The translations under genes were made by a program, and so were the position numbers. Source: Anaerococcus urinomassiliensis (lineage in GTDB: Bacteria > Bacillota > Clostridia > Tissierellales > Peptoniphilaceae). From it: a stretch of DNA of 64,000 bases. Shown piece by piece: positions 35,732 to 44,862 of this stretch (positions are counted from its first letter, which is position 1; each line of letters opens with the position of its first letter). The stretch lies in NCBI RefSeq assembly GCF_900128425.1, contig NZ_LT635782.1, positions 659,359 through 723,358 on the forward strand, given 5' to 3'. The notes beneath the pieces were generated by a model. The model did not search any database, was not told where the DNA came from, and saw nothing but the letters and a program-made list of their open reading frames with translations.

Positions 35732-36352
35732 CTATACAGTTATCAAATCTTTAAGAGATTGATAAAATTTCTCTCCAATTCCATTTACATTTTTCAAATC
35801 TTCTATAGATTCAAATTTGTTAGATTCTCTATATTCTAAGATCGAATCAGCTCTCTTGTCTCCAATATTTGGCAAGGTCATCAATTCTTCCTTGCTGGCT
35901 TTATTAATATCTACCTTATTCTTGCTAGAATCGTTACTATCAGATGTTATAATTGGTATTGTATCATTAGCATCATCGCTACTTACTTCATAGATACTAG
36001 GTATGTATATCTTCATCTCATCTTCAAGTTTCATAGCAAGGTTTAAATCTTTTGCATTAGCATTTTCTGTCAAACCACCAGCTTTTTTAATCAGATCATC
36101 TAGCCTGTCACCATCTTCAAATTCGTAGACACCTTCTTTACCAATCTCACCAGAAATGTAGACTTTCATTTCATCTATTTCAACGTTTTCGTCTTCATCT
36201 GCAGGTGATATTGCATCTGAGGATGTATCAAGTAAAGAAATTTCTGATTTTAATAAATCATCTTCGTTATTCTTAACATAGTTATTAGCAATTAAAGCTA
36301 CAATAACTATGATTAGACCCATTATAATTTTATCTTTTCTCTTATCATCCAT
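35732..36352 (-). CDS. ComEA-like helix-hairpin-helix DNA-binding protein
   Basis: Membrane-anchored DNA receptor of the competence type. One N-terminal transmembrane helix (about 8-25) is followed by an acidic linker and an SLBB domain (KVYISGEIGKEGVYEFEDGD). Two tandem HhH motifs close the protein (VDINKASKEELMTLPNIG and LKNVNGIGEKFYQSL). 206 residues. In other Firmicutes comEA is followed by comEC; here the next gene downstream is rrf2-alaS, so no linked DNA-uptake channel is visible in this window. Confidence 0.92.
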   Translation of the reverse strand: MDDKRKDKIIMGLIIVIVALIANNYVKNNEDDLLKSEISLLDTSSDAISPADEDENVEIDEMKVYISGEIGKEGVYEFEDGDRLDDLIKKAGGLTENANAKDLNLAMKLEDEMKIYIPSIYEVSSDDANDTIPIITSDSNDSSKNKVDINKASKEELMTLPNIGDKRADSILEYRESNKFESIEDLKNVNGIGEKFYQSLKDLITV

Positions 36353-36380
36353 ATTGAAAACCTAGCAATTTATGAGAAGG

Positions 36381-36689
36381 CTATTCTTCCCATAAATCGT
36401 CTATTCCATAAAATTCTCTTTGTCTTTGTGTGAATATGTGGACAATAATATCATCTGCATCCATTAGTATCCATTCCCCTTCACGCAAACCTTCTTTAGA
36501 TAGCAATTCATATCCGTTTTTGCCAAGCTCTTCTTCAATATAGTCTGCTAGAGCTTTAGTTTGGATGACTGAAGTACCTGTTGCAATTACAAAGGTATCA
36601 GCTATAGAAGAATCGCTAAGTTCTAAGACTTTTACATCTTCAGCTTTTCTGTCATCTAAAACTTTTAAAATAATATCTAATTTATTCAT
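36381..36689 (-). CDS. rsfS: Ribosomal silencing factor RsfS
   Basis: Binds L14 on the 50S subunit and blocks joining with 30S in starvation. 102 residues with the family pattern DIIVHIFTQRQREFYGIDDLW near the end (here IIVHIFTQRQREFYGIDDLW) and DTFVIATGTSVIQTKALAD. It overlaps yqeK by 8 bases in the standard nadD-yqeK-rsfS order. Confidence 0.96.
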   Translation of the reverse strand: MNKLDIILKVLDDRKAEDVKVLELSDSSIADTFVIATGTSVIQTKALADYIEEELGKNGYELLSKEGLREGEWILMDADDIIVHIFTQRQREFYGIDDLWEE

Positions 36690-37236
36690 TTTTCTCCTTA
36701 ATCAAGTAGTTATAAGCACTTATAGTTAAAGGATGAATCAAGCTTAGTTTGTTTGTTAAAAAGATTATATTGTGACTTAAGCTATATAGAATTGCTTGGT
36801 CTATATCTTTTTTTGCCAAATCTCTTAATTCATCTACGCCAGGATAAGATCTTTCAGGTTCAATAGCATCAGCCAAGTAAATTATTTTTTCTAATTCACT
36901 CATATTTTCTTTACCTGTAGTATGGTATCTTATAGCATCAAGTACTTGGTAATTATCTACATTATACACTTTTTTAGCTACTTCCGCTCCTAAAAAAGAG
37001 TGCAAAACAGATTTATAATTAATAGTCTCAGCGCTTATATTATCAGCAAATAATTCCAGATACTTATCCTCATTGTATTTTGCACAGTCGTGAAGTATCG
37101 CTGCAGTTTTAACCAAATCATCATCTACGCTTGTGTTAAGTTTTAGAGCGGTTTCCATGACTCTTTTTGAGTGTTTGAACCTTTTTAACCCAATATCTTC
37201 TATCAAGTTATTTTTCCAATTTTTCAAATCATACAT
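36682..37236 (-). CDS. yqeK: HD-domain hydrolase YqeK (symmetrical Ap4A hydrolase)
   Basis: HD-superfamily phosphohydrolase. It shows RFKHSKRVMETA, the metal-binding pair in AAILHDCAKYNE, HSFLGAEVAKKVY, and AIRYHTTGKENMSELEKI. YqeK proteins split diadenosine tetraphosphate into two ADP. 184 residues, full length. Overlaps nadD by 8 bases. Confidence 0.94.
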   Translation of the reverse strand: MYDLKNWKNNLIEDIGLKRFKHSKRVMETALKLNTSVDDDLVKTAAILHDCAKYNEDKYLELFADNISAETINYKSVLHSFLGAEVAKKVYNVDNYQVLDAIRYHTTGKENMSELEKIIYLADAIEPERSYPGVDELRDLAKKDIDQAILYSLSHNIIFLTNKLSLIHPLTISAYNYLIKEKNE

Positions 37237-37825
37237 ATAGATTATGTTCTCCTATAAAATCTATAACTTCATCGGTAACTAGGTATTTTATACTCTTACC
37301 CTCTTTTACTAAATTTCTTATTAGGGTAGATGATATATTTATATTTAGGTTATTTATAAGATATATTTCTTTATTATCTTTTTTTATTTGATCAACTTTT
37401 TTCACAAGATCACTGTCACTATCAGTGTTTGATCTTGTAAATACAATTAACCTATCATTTAAAATATTTTCGTAATTTTTCCAAGTGTCTATTGTCATAA
37501 AAGAGTCTTCTCCCATGATATAATAGAATTCATCTTCAGGATATGATTTTTTGAAGTAATCGAGCGCTTCATGGGTATAAACAACATCATCATTTCTTGC
37601 TTCATAGGTGGAAAGTTCTACTCTTGGGTTATCTGTAATCGCTCTTTTCACCATCTCAACCCTGAGTTCAGTTTTTGTTTTTTGTTTATTTACCTTGTGA
37701 GGAGGATTGGAACTTGGAAGAATTATTATTTTATCTATGTCTAGAAAATTAAATACATTTTCCATGACTATTAAATGTCCAACATGTATTGGATCAAATG
37801 TTCCTCCATATAAACCAATTTTCAT
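37229..37825 (-). CDS. nadD: Nicotinate-nucleotide adenylyltransferase NadD
   Basis: Forms deamido-NAD from nicotinate mononucleotide and ATP. The nucleotidyltransferase motif GGTFDPIHVGHL is at residues 6-17, PSSNPPHK follows, and the ISSTLIRNLVKEGKS motif is near the C-terminus. 198 residues. Together with yhbY, yqeK and rsfS it forms the usual obg-associated cluster. Confidence 0.96.
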   Translation of the reverse strand: MKIGLYGGTFDPIHVGHLIVMENVFNFLDIDKIIILPSSNPPHKVNKQKTKTELRVEMVKRAITDNPRVELSTYEARNDDVVYTHEALDYFKKSYPEDEFYYIMGEDSFMTIDTWKNYENILNDRLIVFTRSNTDSDSDLVKKVDQIKKDNKEIYLINNLNINISSTLIRNLVKEGKSIKYLVTDEVIDFIGEHNLYV

Positions 37826-37837
37826 AATTAATCCTAA

Positions 37838-38122
37838 CTATATTTGATATTTATTATCGTCATTTTTTCTATAGATAGTAATAATACTGCCTAGGTGATT
37901 GACAAACTCAGCATTCAATTCTTCTAATAGAGTTTTTACTATCTCATCTTGGTCATCAAGATTATTATTTAAAACTTTAATTTTTATAAGTTCACGAGCC
38001 TCTAAAACTTCGTCTATGGCTCCTAAAGTTTCTTCTGTAAGTGAGTTTTTACCTATATTAATAACTGGCTTAAAATCATGGCTAAGTGCCTTTAGCTTTG
38101 CTCTTTGTTTACTACTAATCAT
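37838..38122 (-). CDS. yhbY: YhbY family RNA-binding protein (CRM domain)
   Basis: A 94-residue CRM-domain protein associated with 50S precursors. It begins SSKQRAKLKALSHDFKPVIN and has the CRM signature IGKNSLTEE, with the LIKIKVLNN strand. It sits between obgE and nadD, the typical position; the role in large-subunit assembly is from family knowledge. Confidence 0.93.
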   Translation of the reverse strand: MISSKQRAKLKALSHDFKPVINIGKNSLTEETLGAIDEVLEARELIKIKVLNNNLDDQDEIVKTLLEELNAEFVNHLGSIITIYRKNDDNKYQI

Positions 38123-38130
38123 TATTTCTC

Positions 38131-39411
38131 CTATTCATAATACTCAAAGACAATATCGCCAACTGCAACACTATCTCCTTGTTCAATTCCCATTTCTTTT
38201 AATTTATCAAAAACTTCCATTTCTCTAAGTGTTTTTTCAAAGAACATACGGGAATCATAATCTTCAAGATTTATTTTTTCTAAAAGGTTGTCAACTCTTT
38301 TGCCAAATACAACGAAGATTTCATTATCTTTTGCAAATTGCAAGTCGTAATCTATTTCTTTGTTATAATATTCTTCCAAGAAGTTCTCATCAACATCTTC
38401 CATAAGATCAAACTTCTTATCTTCACTTTTTAATAATAAATCATAAGTCGCATCTAAAAGTTTCTTGATTCCATCAGTTGTTGCTGCAGAGATTTGATAT
38501 ATATCATAAGTATCTCCAAAAGTTTTGATAAAGTTTTCTGCATTATTATTAGTATCTAGGTCAGTCTTATTTAAGGCAACAATCATTGGTTTGTTGGCTA
38601 GATTCTCATTATATAATTTTAGCTCTTCGTTTATAAGTCTAAAATCTTCTATTGGATCTCTAGCTTCTATTCCAGAAATATCAATAAGATGAATGAGCAC
38701 CCTACATCTTTCTATATGTCTTAAAAAGTCATGTCCAAGACCTTGACCTTCGTTGGCTCCTTCTATGAGTCCTGGGATATCGGCTACTATAAAAGATCTT
38801 TCATTATCGATATTTACTACACCTAGGTTTGGATCTATGGTTGTAAAATGATAGTTTGCAATCTTTGGTTTAGCAGAGGATATTACAGATATCAAAGTTG
38901 ACTTTCCAACATTTGGTAGGCCGACAAGTCCAACATCTGCCAAGACTTTTAGTTCAAGAAGCAAGTCTATCTCTTGTCCCTTTTTGCCATTTTCTGCAAA
39001 ACGAGGTGCTTGACGAATGGAATTTTTGAAATGAACATTTCCTCTACCACCTTTGCCCCCTTTTGCTATTAAAAACTCTTCACCATCTAGCTTGAAGTCT
39101 TTAATAATTGTATTAGAATTTGCTTCTCTTAATATTGTTCCAACAGGAACCTTGATGATTAAATCGTCACCTTTTTTGCCAAACTTCTTTTTTTTGCCAC
39201 CAGGCTGGCCATTTTGTGCTTTATATTTACTTTTGTATCTGAATTCATCAAGGGTAGATAGGTTTCTTGTTGCTTTAATAATGATGCTACCACCATTGCC
39301 TCCATCTCCACCAGCTGGTCCACCTGTAGGTTCGTATTTTTCCCTACGCCAAGCGACAGCTCCATTGCCTCCATCTCCAGCTTTTAGACTAATTTTAGCA
39401 AAATCTATCAT
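38131..39411 (-). CDS. obgE: GTPase Obg (CgtA)
   Basis: Ribosome-associated GTPase for 50S maturation and stress control. The glycine-rich Obg domain (about 1-158) is complete. The G domain has GLPNVGKST, VADIPGLIEGANEGQGLGHDF and NKTDLD. A C-terminal OCT domain (FVVFGKRVDNLLEKI to the end) is present, making 426 residues. The gene begins after the rpmA terminator but lacks an obvious promoter of its own, so readthrough from the L21-L27 unit is likely. Confidence 0.96.
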   Translation of the reverse strand: MIDFAKISLKAGDGGNGAVAWRREKYEPTGGPAGGDGGNGGSIIIKATRNLSTLDEFRYKSKYKAQNGQPGGKKKKFGKKGDDLIIKVPVGTILREANSNTIIKDFKLDGEEFLIAKGGKGGRGNVHFKNSIRQAPRFAENGKKGQEIDLLLELKVLADVGLVGLPNVGKSTLISVISSAKPKIANYHFTTIDPNLGVVNIDNERSFIVADIPGLIEGANEGQGLGHDFLRHIERCRVLIHLIDISGIEARDPIEDFRLINEELKLYNENLANKPMIVALNKTDLDTNNNAENFIKTFGDTYDIYQISAATTDGIKKLLDATYDLLLKSEDKKFDLMEDVDENFLEEYYNKEIDYDLQFAKDNEIFVVFGKRVDNLLEKINLEDYDSRMFFEKTLREMEVFDKLKEMGIEQGDSVAVGDIVFEYYE

Positions 39412-39430
39412 AAAAATTTCCTTTCATATG

Positions 39431-39454
39431 AAAAAAACCTGCCGAAAAGGCAGG
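39431..39454 (-). terminator. Intrinsic terminator between rpmA and obgE
   Basis: On the minus strand CCTGCC-TTTTC-GGCAGG is followed by a run of seven T. It would cut ribosomal protein mRNA off before obgE and leave a lower level of readthrough for obgE-yhbY-nadD. Confidence 0.9.
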
Positions 39455-39465
39455 CTAAGTGTTTC

Positions 39466-39759
39466 TTAGGCAATATCTTGTTTTGGATAAACAGAAACTT
39501 GTTTTCTGTCGCGTCCTTTTCTTTCAAATTTTACAATTCCTTCGCATGATGCGTATAGAGTATCATCTCCACCTTTTTTTACATTGTTGCCTGGGTGGAT
39601 TTTTGTTCCTCTTTGTCTAACGATGATTGTTCCAGCGTTTACAAATTGACCATCAGCTCTTTTTGTGCCTAGTCTTTTACTTTCTGAATCTCTACCGTTC
39701 TTTGAAGAAGATACCCCTTTTTTACTTGAAAATCTTTGTAAGTTAATATTTAAAATCAT
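39466..39759 (-). CDS. rpmA: 50S ribosomal protein L27 with Prp-cleaved N-terminal extension
   Basis: L27 reaches the peptidyl-transferase centre. The protein starts [19 protein letters not shown]: the leading residues match the Firmicute extension (usually LNLQFFASKKG) that the protease Prp removes after the LQxF. The body [17 protein letters not shown] and [16 protein letters not shown] is typical L27. The prp gene lies directly upstream, between rplU and rpmA. Confidence 0.97.
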   Translation of the reverse strand: MILNINLQRFSSKKGVSSSKNGRDSESKRLGTKRADGQFVNAGTIIVRQRGTKIHPGNNVKKGGDDTLYASCEGIVKFERKGRDRKQVSVYPKQDIA

Positions 39760-39760
39760 A

Positions 39761-40072
39761 TTATATCTCCTTATAATTTAATTTTACAAAGTTATTATAA
39801 CTTTGCTCTAAGGTCCATATTCCTGTCTTAAAACTAGTAAATACCACTTCTGCCTTTTCATTTGTTTGATAGGCCATTAATTTCATAATTTCATCGTCAT
39901 CCGTAAATGAAAATTCATCAATATATAACTCTAGAGTATTAACACAGGTGTAAGCAAGTATACTTACTGCTGAACAAACTATGTCTTTGCCATACTCATC
40001 ATAATCGGCATGGCCACTTATTTCAAATCCTACAATGTTTTCTTTTTTTAATAAAAGATTAACATTAATCAT
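39761..40072 (-). CDS. prp: Ribosomal-processing cysteine protease Prp
   Basis: Cysteine protease that removes the N-terminal extension of L27, essential in Staphylococcus. The catalytic His is in [20 protein letters not shown] and the catalytic Cys eleven residues later in the same motif. 103 residues. Placed between rplU and rpmA as in most Firmicutes, and its substrate is encoded next door with the expected cleavage site. Confidence 0.95.
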   Translation of the reverse strand: MINVNLLLKKENIVGFEISGHADYDEYGKDIVCSAVSILAYTCVNTLELYIDEFSFTDDDEIMKLMAYQTNEKAEVVFTSFKTGIWTLEQSYNNFVKLNYKEI

Positions 40073-40075
40073 TTA

Positions 40076-40387
40076 TTATAAAGAAATACTGTTAATTTTA
40101 ACTAAAGTATATGGTTGTCTGTGACCTTGTTTTTTTCTATACATTTTCTTAGGTTTGTATTTGAATACTACGATTTTCTTATCTTTTGCTTGGTCTTCGA
40201 TTGTAGCAGAAACTTTAGCATTTTCTACTGTTGGAGCTCCAACTTTTACATCACTATCTCCACCAACTAAAAGTACTTCGTCAAATTCAACAGTTTCGCC
40301 TACTTCGTATGGTAGTTTTTCAACTCTAACTAGGTCGCCTTCTGATACTTTATATTGTTTTCCACCTGTTTTTATAATTGCGTACAT
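40076..40387 (-). CDS. rplU: 50S ribosomal protein L21
   Basis: Large-subunit protein of 103 residues. The start [22 protein letters not shown]-like [20 protein letters not shown] and the closing [20 protein letters not shown] are all typical. A good AGGAGG ribosome site, a consensus promoter and a conserved-type leader precede it. First gene of rplU-prp-rpmA. Confidence 0.97.
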   Translation of the reverse strand: MYAIIKTGGKQYKVSEGDLVRVEKLPYEVGETVEFDEVLLVGGDSDVKVGAPTVENAKVSATIEDQAKDKKIVVFKYKPKKMYRKKQGHRQPYTLVKINSISL

Positions 40388-40456
40388 AGGTGTCCTCCTA
40401 ACTTCTAAAATTCTCGCCAGCGTAGGTGATCAGTACCCAAACTGAGCGGTTTACCT
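40388..40456 (-). ncRNA. L21-type leader RNA of rplU-prp-rpmA
   Basis: The 5' UTR between the promoter and rplU is about 67 bases. On the minus strand it contains AACCGCTCAGTTTGGGTACTG with the helix CAGT/ACTG and an outer GGT/ACC pairing, then the ribosome site AGGAGG. Position and sequence resemble the Rfam L21 leader of Firmicutes, thought to mediate feedback by L21. The match is from memory, without a covariance search. Confidence 0.6.
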
Positions 40457-40460
40457 TATA

Positions 40461-40489
40461 ATAATACTAATATAATAGTATTTTGTCAA
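40461..40489 (-). promoter_or_regulatory. Promoter of rplU-prp-rpmA (TTGACA-N17-TATTAT)
   Basis: On the minus strand a perfect -35 TTGACA (40484-40489), a 17-base spacer and -10 TATTAT (40461-40466). It starts just after the stop of thiI and drives the L21 leader. Confidence 0.82.
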
Positions 40490-40499
40490 CTATTTTATC

Positions 40500-41660
40500 T
40501 TATATTCTTATAATTTCTATTGTTTCTAGAGCTTCATCTACTAATTTGTCTATATCAAGCTTTTCTTCGCTCATTTTTATATAGTGAAGTTTAGGCTTAG
40601 TTAATGGATTGTCAGGTGCGAATATTGAACAACAATCATCAAATGGTTCAATTGATTTTTCGTATGAACCAATTTTTTTTGATAAATCAACTATATCTTT
40701 TTTATCCATTGCTATTAATGGTCTTAGTAATGGTAAGTTTGTTGCTTCTTCTACTACAGATAGGGATTCAAGGGTTTGACTAGCTACTTGACCTAAACTA
40801 TCTCCAGTTATTAATGCCTTATATTCGTATTTTTCTGAAAGCTCTTCTGCAATTCTTACCATAAATCGTCTAGATAAAATGGTTGTTTCACGTCTGTCGC
40901 AATTAGTAGCTATAGATTTATAGATTTCAGATAAATTTATCATAAATAAGTTCATTGGTCCGGTGTATTCACTCATTATTTCTGCCAATTCTACTGCTTT
41001 TTGTTTAGCTTTAAGAGATGTATATGGATAGGAATGGAAGTGCAATGCATTGACTTTCATACCACGTTTTGCCATCAAGTATCCAGCAACAGGTGAATCT
41101 ATCCCTCCTGATAGCATTAATAGTCCATTTCCACTAGATCCTATAGGAAGTCCTCCAAGACCAGCATATCTTTTTGAATATATATAAGCATTGTTCTTAA
41201 TATCTATAAATACCTTGAAGTCTGGATTATGGATATCAACCTTTAAATTAGGAAATTCATCCAAAATCTTATCACCCATCAACATATTAAATTCAGGTGA
41301 TTGGTATTTAAAGGACTTATCAACTCTCTTTGTTTGTACTTTGAAAGTTAATTCTTTTTTTCCATAAGCATCTATAATAGATTTTTTGATGGCCTCAAAT
41401 ATATCTTCTTCATTTTTTTCTGTCCTATATACTATATCTATATATGCTATACCAAAAACTTTTTGTAATTGTTCAATAATAGCTTCAAAATTCTCTTCAT
41501 CAGCTTCTATATATAACTTTGCACTTTCTGTATAGTACTTATCGTAGCCAATAGATTTTATATTTTTAAATATATGGGATAGGGCGTTGTTATAAAATTG
41601 CTTCCTATTTGCTCCTTTGAGAAATAACTCTCCAAAACTAACTGATATCAAAGCTTTCAT
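40500..41660 (-). CDS. thiI: tRNA 4-thiouridine synthetase ThiI (no rhodanese domain)
   Basis: Adenylates and thiolates uridine 8 of tRNA. An N-terminal ferredoxin-like and THUMP region (about 1-165) is followed by the PP-loop ATPase domain with MLSGGIDSPVAGYLM. The C-terminal rhodanese domain of E. coli ThiI is absent (386 residues), as in Bacillus, where the partner desulfurase NifZ delivers sulfur. The preceding gene is such a cysteine desulfurase, overlapping by 4 bases, which supports a dedicated pair for s4U8. Confidence 0.95.
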   Translation of the reverse strand: MKALISVSFGELFLKGANRKQFYNNALSHIFKNIKSIGYDKYYTESAKLYIEADEENFEAIIEQLQKVFGIAYIDIVYRTEKNEEDIFEAIKKSIIDAYGKKELTFKVQTKRVDKSFKYQSPEFNMLMGDKILDEFPNLKVDIHNPDFKVFIDIKNNAYIYSKRYAGLGGLPIGSSGNGLLMLSGGIDSPVAGYLMAKRGMKVNALHFHSYPYTSLKAKQKAVELAEIMSEYTGPMNLFMINLSEIYKSIATNCDRRETTILSRRFMVRIAEELSEKYEYKALITGDSLGQVASQTLESLSVVEEATNLPLLRPLIAMDKKDIVDLSKKIGSYEKSIEPFDDCCSIFAPDNPLTKPKLHYIKMSEEKLDIDKLVDEALETIEIIRI

Positions 41661-42772
41661 ATCATAACCTTTCTAATTTCACTAATACTGTTTTTTAAAA
41701 CCTTAATAGTTTTATCAATATCTTCCTTTGTAGTTGTATCTGTAAAAGAAAATCTAATTACACCATCTTTGTAATCATCATCAACACCAAGTGCTTGCAA
41801 AATCCTATTATTGTTTCCCTTAGAACAAGCTGACCCACTTGAGACATATATCTCTTCTTGCTCTAACATATGGAGCAAAACTTCAGATTTAATGTTTTTA
41901 AAAGCTACAGATAGTATGTGAGGAGCAAAAGTATCTTCTGGTGAATTAATTTCTATATCTTCAATATTATTTATTATCTCATTTCTCATATATAGATTTA
42001 AGTTTTTGACAGATTCTCTATCAAAATTTTCCATATGCTCATTTAGGGCGATACCCATGGCGTATATAGCAGGGTGATTATCTGTCCCACTAGATATTAT
42101 TTGTTGACGACCACCAAATAAAACTGGTTTTAATTTTGATAAAATATTTTTCTTAACATAGAGGCCACCTACTCCCTTTGGACCGTGAAACTTGTGAGCA
42201 GAAAAACTCATTAAGTCAATTCCAAGTTTTTTTACATCGCAATCTACCTTCCCTAAGGCCTGGGTTGCATCTATGTGTAGGATGATATTCTTATCCTTAA
42301 CAATTTTACTAATTGAGGAAATATCTTGGATTGTTCCAATTTCATTGTTTACATAAATTATTGAAACTAGTTTGACATCATCATCTATTTTTTCTTTTAA
42401 TTCTTCCAAATCTACGAATCCATGCCTATCCGTTTTTAAATAAATTACTTCTTTGTAAGGATATGAATTAAAGCTATCGAAAACAGATGAATGTTCAATA
42501 GAAGTTGTAATTGCCTTTGAATTTTCACCACAAAAGGAACTTATAACTATATTATTAGCTTCAGTGGCTCCCTTAGTGAAATATATTTCGTTAGGATTGG
42601 CATTAATAACTTTTCCGATTATTTTCTTTGATTCGTCAATCAATTCTTCAGATTTCATACCAAAAGAATGCAAAGATGAAGAATTTGAAAAATATGTATT
42701 TTCAGCAAAATCTCTTGCTTCTTGGCTTTTTTTTGAAATTTGTGTAGTAGCTGCATTGTCTAAATATATCAT
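41657..42772 (-). CDS. Cysteine desulfurase (NifS/NifZ-like)
   Basis: PLP enzyme that takes sulfur from cysteine as a persulfide. It begins IYLDNAATTQ; the PLP lysine lies in SFSAHKFHGPKGVGGLYV and the catalytic cysteine loop is VSSGSACSKGNNNR. 371 residues. It is translated together with thiI (4-base overlap), so its main role is probably sulfur donation for tRNA 4-thiouridine, like Bacillus NifZ. No iscU/sufU gene is in the window. Confidence 0.93.
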   Translation of the reverse strand: MIYLDNAATTQISKKSQEARDFAENTYFSNSSSLHSFGMKSEELIDESKKIIGKVINANPNEIYFTKGATEANNIVISSFCGENSKAITTSIEHSSVFDSFNSYPYKEVIYLKTDRHGFVDLEELKEKIDDDVKLVSIIYVNNEIGTIQDISSISKIVKDKNIILHIDATQALGKVDCDVKKLGIDLMSFSAHKFHGPKGVGGLYVKKNILSKLKPVLFGGRQQIISSGTDNHPAIYAMGIALNEHMENFDRESVKNLNLYMRNEIINNIEDIEINSPEDTFAPHILSVAFKNIKSEVLLHMLEQEEIYVSSGSACSKGNNNRILQALGVDDDYKDGVIRFSFTDTTTKEDIDKTIKVLKNSISEIRKVMI

Positions 42773-42793
42773 AGCATCTCCTTTAAGTATATA

Positions 42794-42821
42794 ATTATAT
42801 TACTAACTTTAATATATACAA
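42794..42821 (-). promoter_or_regulatory. Promoter of nifS-thiI (TTGTAT-N16-TATAAT)
   Basis: On the minus strand -35 TTGTAT (42816-42821) and a perfect -10 TATAAT (42794-42799) with 16 bases between. It overlaps the upstream region of the divergent plus-strand exonuclease gene. Confidence 0.65.
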
Positions 42822-42827
42822 ATCAAG

Positions 42828-42833
42828 TATAAT
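42828..42833 (+). promoter_or_regulatory. -10 element immediately before the YprB-like gene (possible leaderless transcript)
   Basis: A perfect TATAAT ends six bases before the ATG at 42840, so a start site seven bases downstream falls on the A of the ATG. No ribosome binding site is visible and the -35 region is poor. Confidence 0.4.
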
Positions 42834-42839
42834 ATAAAT

Positions 42840-43745
42840 ATGATAACGTATAAAAAATTATATAGAGCAGATAACTTAAGAAAAAATGAAATAGTATTAG
42901 ATATAGAAACGACAGGATTGGATTCTTCTAGTGATCGACTAGTACTTCTAGGCACTATTGTCTATGAAAATGAAAAGCCTTATATTAAACAATATTTTGC
43001 TGAAAACGACCAAGAGGAAAAGAGACTATTAAAAATCTATCTTAGTCTGATTAATGATAAGACGGTTATTAATTTTAATGGAGATATCTTTGACATTCCC
43101 TTTTTAAATAATAGACTCTTAGCAAATGAACTTTTCCCGGTATTTCCTAATTCATATGATTTACTAAAAGAAATTTATTCAAGACGTAAGTTTTTTGTAT
43201 TTGAATCCATGAAATTAGTAGATCTAGAAAAAAAGATAGGCATCTATAGAGATGATCCAAGCAGGTATAAAGTCATAAGTAAACTAACAGATGATATAGT
43301 TAAAAGAGATAAGCCCAAACCTATAATGGTCCACAATGAAAATGATTTAATTGCAACTGAAAAACTTGCCAACATAAGCGATTATTTTAACGAAGAACTC
43401 TCTATCAACCTATTAAATAATAAAATCACCTTAAATTCTTCATTTATTAATAATGACATTGGCAAATTTATTCTAACTTCAGAAAAACCTTTTGTAAATT
43501 CTTATTTTAACGGCCCAAATTATGAGCTAAAAATTGAAGAAGATAAAATCGATATAAACTTACAAGTTTTATATGGCAAATTTGATGAGAATACCAAAGG
43601 TTTCGTTGCTCTAAACACTTTTAACCTAAATAATAAAAGCAATCTAAATGTAGATCCTAAACTATTTGTTATTAAGGAAAATTACACTTATAATTACAAA
43701 AATATACTAATTTTAAGTAAAAAAATAATAGAGACCCATTTATAG
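42840..43745 (+). CDS. YprB-like ribonuclease H-like / DnaQ-fold exonuclease
   Basis: A predicted 3'-5' exonuclease of the DEDD fold, related to Bacillus YprB. It shows [21 protein letters not shown] (first acidic motif), the ExoII-like [16 protein letters not shown] and a later segment with [11 protein letters not shown] (third motif region). 301 residues; the last 110 residues are not recognised. Substrate is unknown. It is one of only two plus-strand genes in the right two-thirds of the window. It has no visible ribosome site. Its end overlaps the 3' end of ung by 6 bases, convergently. Confidence 0.85.
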   Translation: MITYKKLYRADNLRKNEIVLDIETTGLDSSSDRLVLLGTIVYENEKPYIKQYFAENDQEEKRLLKIYLSLINDKTVINFNGDIFDIPFLNNRLLANELFPVFPNSYDLLKEIYSRRKFFVFESMKLVDLEKKIGIYRDDPSRYKVISKLTDDIVKRDKPKPIMVHNENDLIATEKLANISDYFNEELSINLLNNKITLNSSFINNDIGKFILTSEKPFVNSYFNGPNYELKIEEDKIDINLQVLYGKFDENTKGFVALNTFNLNNKSNLNVDPKLFVIKENYTYNYKNILILSKKIIETHL

Positions 43746-44417
43746 GTTCTCTATTTGCCAATCTATAGGTTCTTGACCTGTAGATTTTAAGAATTTATTT
43801 GCTTGTGAAAAAGGTTTTGAACCGAAAAATCCCCTATATGCCGAAAAAGGTGATGGGTGAGATGATTTTATTATTAAATGCTTGGGATTAGTAATAAAGG
43901 CTTCTTTGCTTTGGGCATTTCGTCCCCAGAGAATAAAGACAATTGGTTTTTGTCTATCATTTAATAATTTGATTATCTTATCTGTAAGTATCTCCCAACC
44001 TAGTTTTTCGTGAGAATTAGGCTCACCTGCTCTAACTGTCAAGGATGTATTTAGTAGTAGAACGCCTTGATCTGCCCATTTTTTAAGGTAACCATTATCA
44101 GGGATATAAGTTCCTATGTCCTCGTGCATTTCTTTATAAATATTTATAAGAGATGGTGGCGTCTTTACTCCTTTCTTGACGGAAAAAGCATAGCCATGGG
44201 CCTGTCCTTTGCCATGATAGGGATCTTGCCCTAGTATTACAACCTTACAATCTTCATAAGATACAGATTTTAATGCATTAAATATGTCATACATATCTGG
44301 GTATACCTTATAATTTTTGTACTCTTTTATAAGTTCTTTTCTCAAATTTTGATAGTAAGTTTTTTCCCATTCACTAGCTAATAGTTGGTCCCAATCATTG
44401 CCAATAAATACACTCAT
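43740..44417 (-). CDS. ung: Uracil-DNA glycosylase
   Basis: Removes uracil from DNA, first step of base excision repair; complements dUTPase (dut, 26423-26854). The catalytic motif [18 protein letters not shown] is present, with [17 protein letters not shown] and the [10 protein letters not shown] loop. About 225 residues. ATG 44417, immediately after the lspA stop, is preferred to an in-frame TTG 21 bases upstream. Confidence 0.96.
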   Translation of the reverse strand: MSVFIGNDWDQLLASEWEKTYYQNLRKELIKEYKNYKVYPDMYDIFNALKSVSYEDCKVVILGQDPYHGKGQAHGYAFSVKKGVKTPPSLINIYKEMHEDIGTYIPDNGYLKKWADQGVLLLNTSLTVRAGEPNSHEKLGWEILTDKIIKLLNDRQKPIVFILWGRNAQSKEAFITNPKHLIIKSSHPSPFSAYRGFFGSKPFSQANKFLKSTGQEPIDWQIENL

Positions 44418-44418
44418 T

Positions 44419-44862
44419 TTAGTTCTTACTTTCTTCAAAAAACAATAAGTAGATAATAATTAAAAAACTTCCCACAGTAACCAATATATCCGCCACATTA
44501 AATACAGGGAATTTAATAAAGGCAAATTCTAAGAAATCAACAACATATCCTTGGATAAGTCTGTCATAAAAATTACCTATAGCTCCTGATATTACAAAGG
44601 CAAGTGCTATATTTAATATTTGTGGATTTGTTTTATAATTTTTTATAAAATAATAAACTAATCCAGCTACAATAACAGTGGTTAATAGAATAAAAAATAT
44701 TCTATTATCCTGCAATATACCAAAAGCTGCTCCCCTATTTTCCAAGTACGTAAAATTTAATAACTTTCCTTGGTGGGGATTTTCTATAAAATTATTTATA
44801 GCATAATTTTTGCTTACTCTATCTAGTACAATTCCAATAATTATAATTAAAATATATATCAT
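44419..44862 (-). CDS. lspA: Lipoprotein signal peptidase (signal peptidase II)
   Basis: Membrane aspartyl protease that cleaves signal peptides of lipoproteins such as the PrsA-like proteins in this window. Four transmembrane helices are visible in 147 residues. The two catalytic aspartates are in [15 protein letters not shown] and [21 protein letters not shown] is the conserved second-loop motif. Overlaps ylmH by 4 bases; ung follows directly. Confidence 0.96.
   Translation of the reverse strand: MIYILIIIIGIVLDRVSKNYAINNFIENPHQGKLLNFTYLENRGAAFGILQDNRIFFILLTTVIVAGLVYYFIKNYKTNPQILNIALAFVISGAIGNFYDRLIQGYVVDFLEFAFIKFPVFNVADILVTVGSFLIIIYLLFFEESKN

Noticed and set aside
32690-35740. T-box or other tRNA-sensing leader for alaS (and for aspS at 52663)
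   Set aside because: Both genes start within or only a few bases from an upstream gene, leaving no room for a T-box, and no T-box sequence is seen.
39053-39469. Open frame of 138 codons opposite obgE
   Set aside because: Proline-rich product mirrors the glycine-rich Obg domain on the other strand; no start signals.
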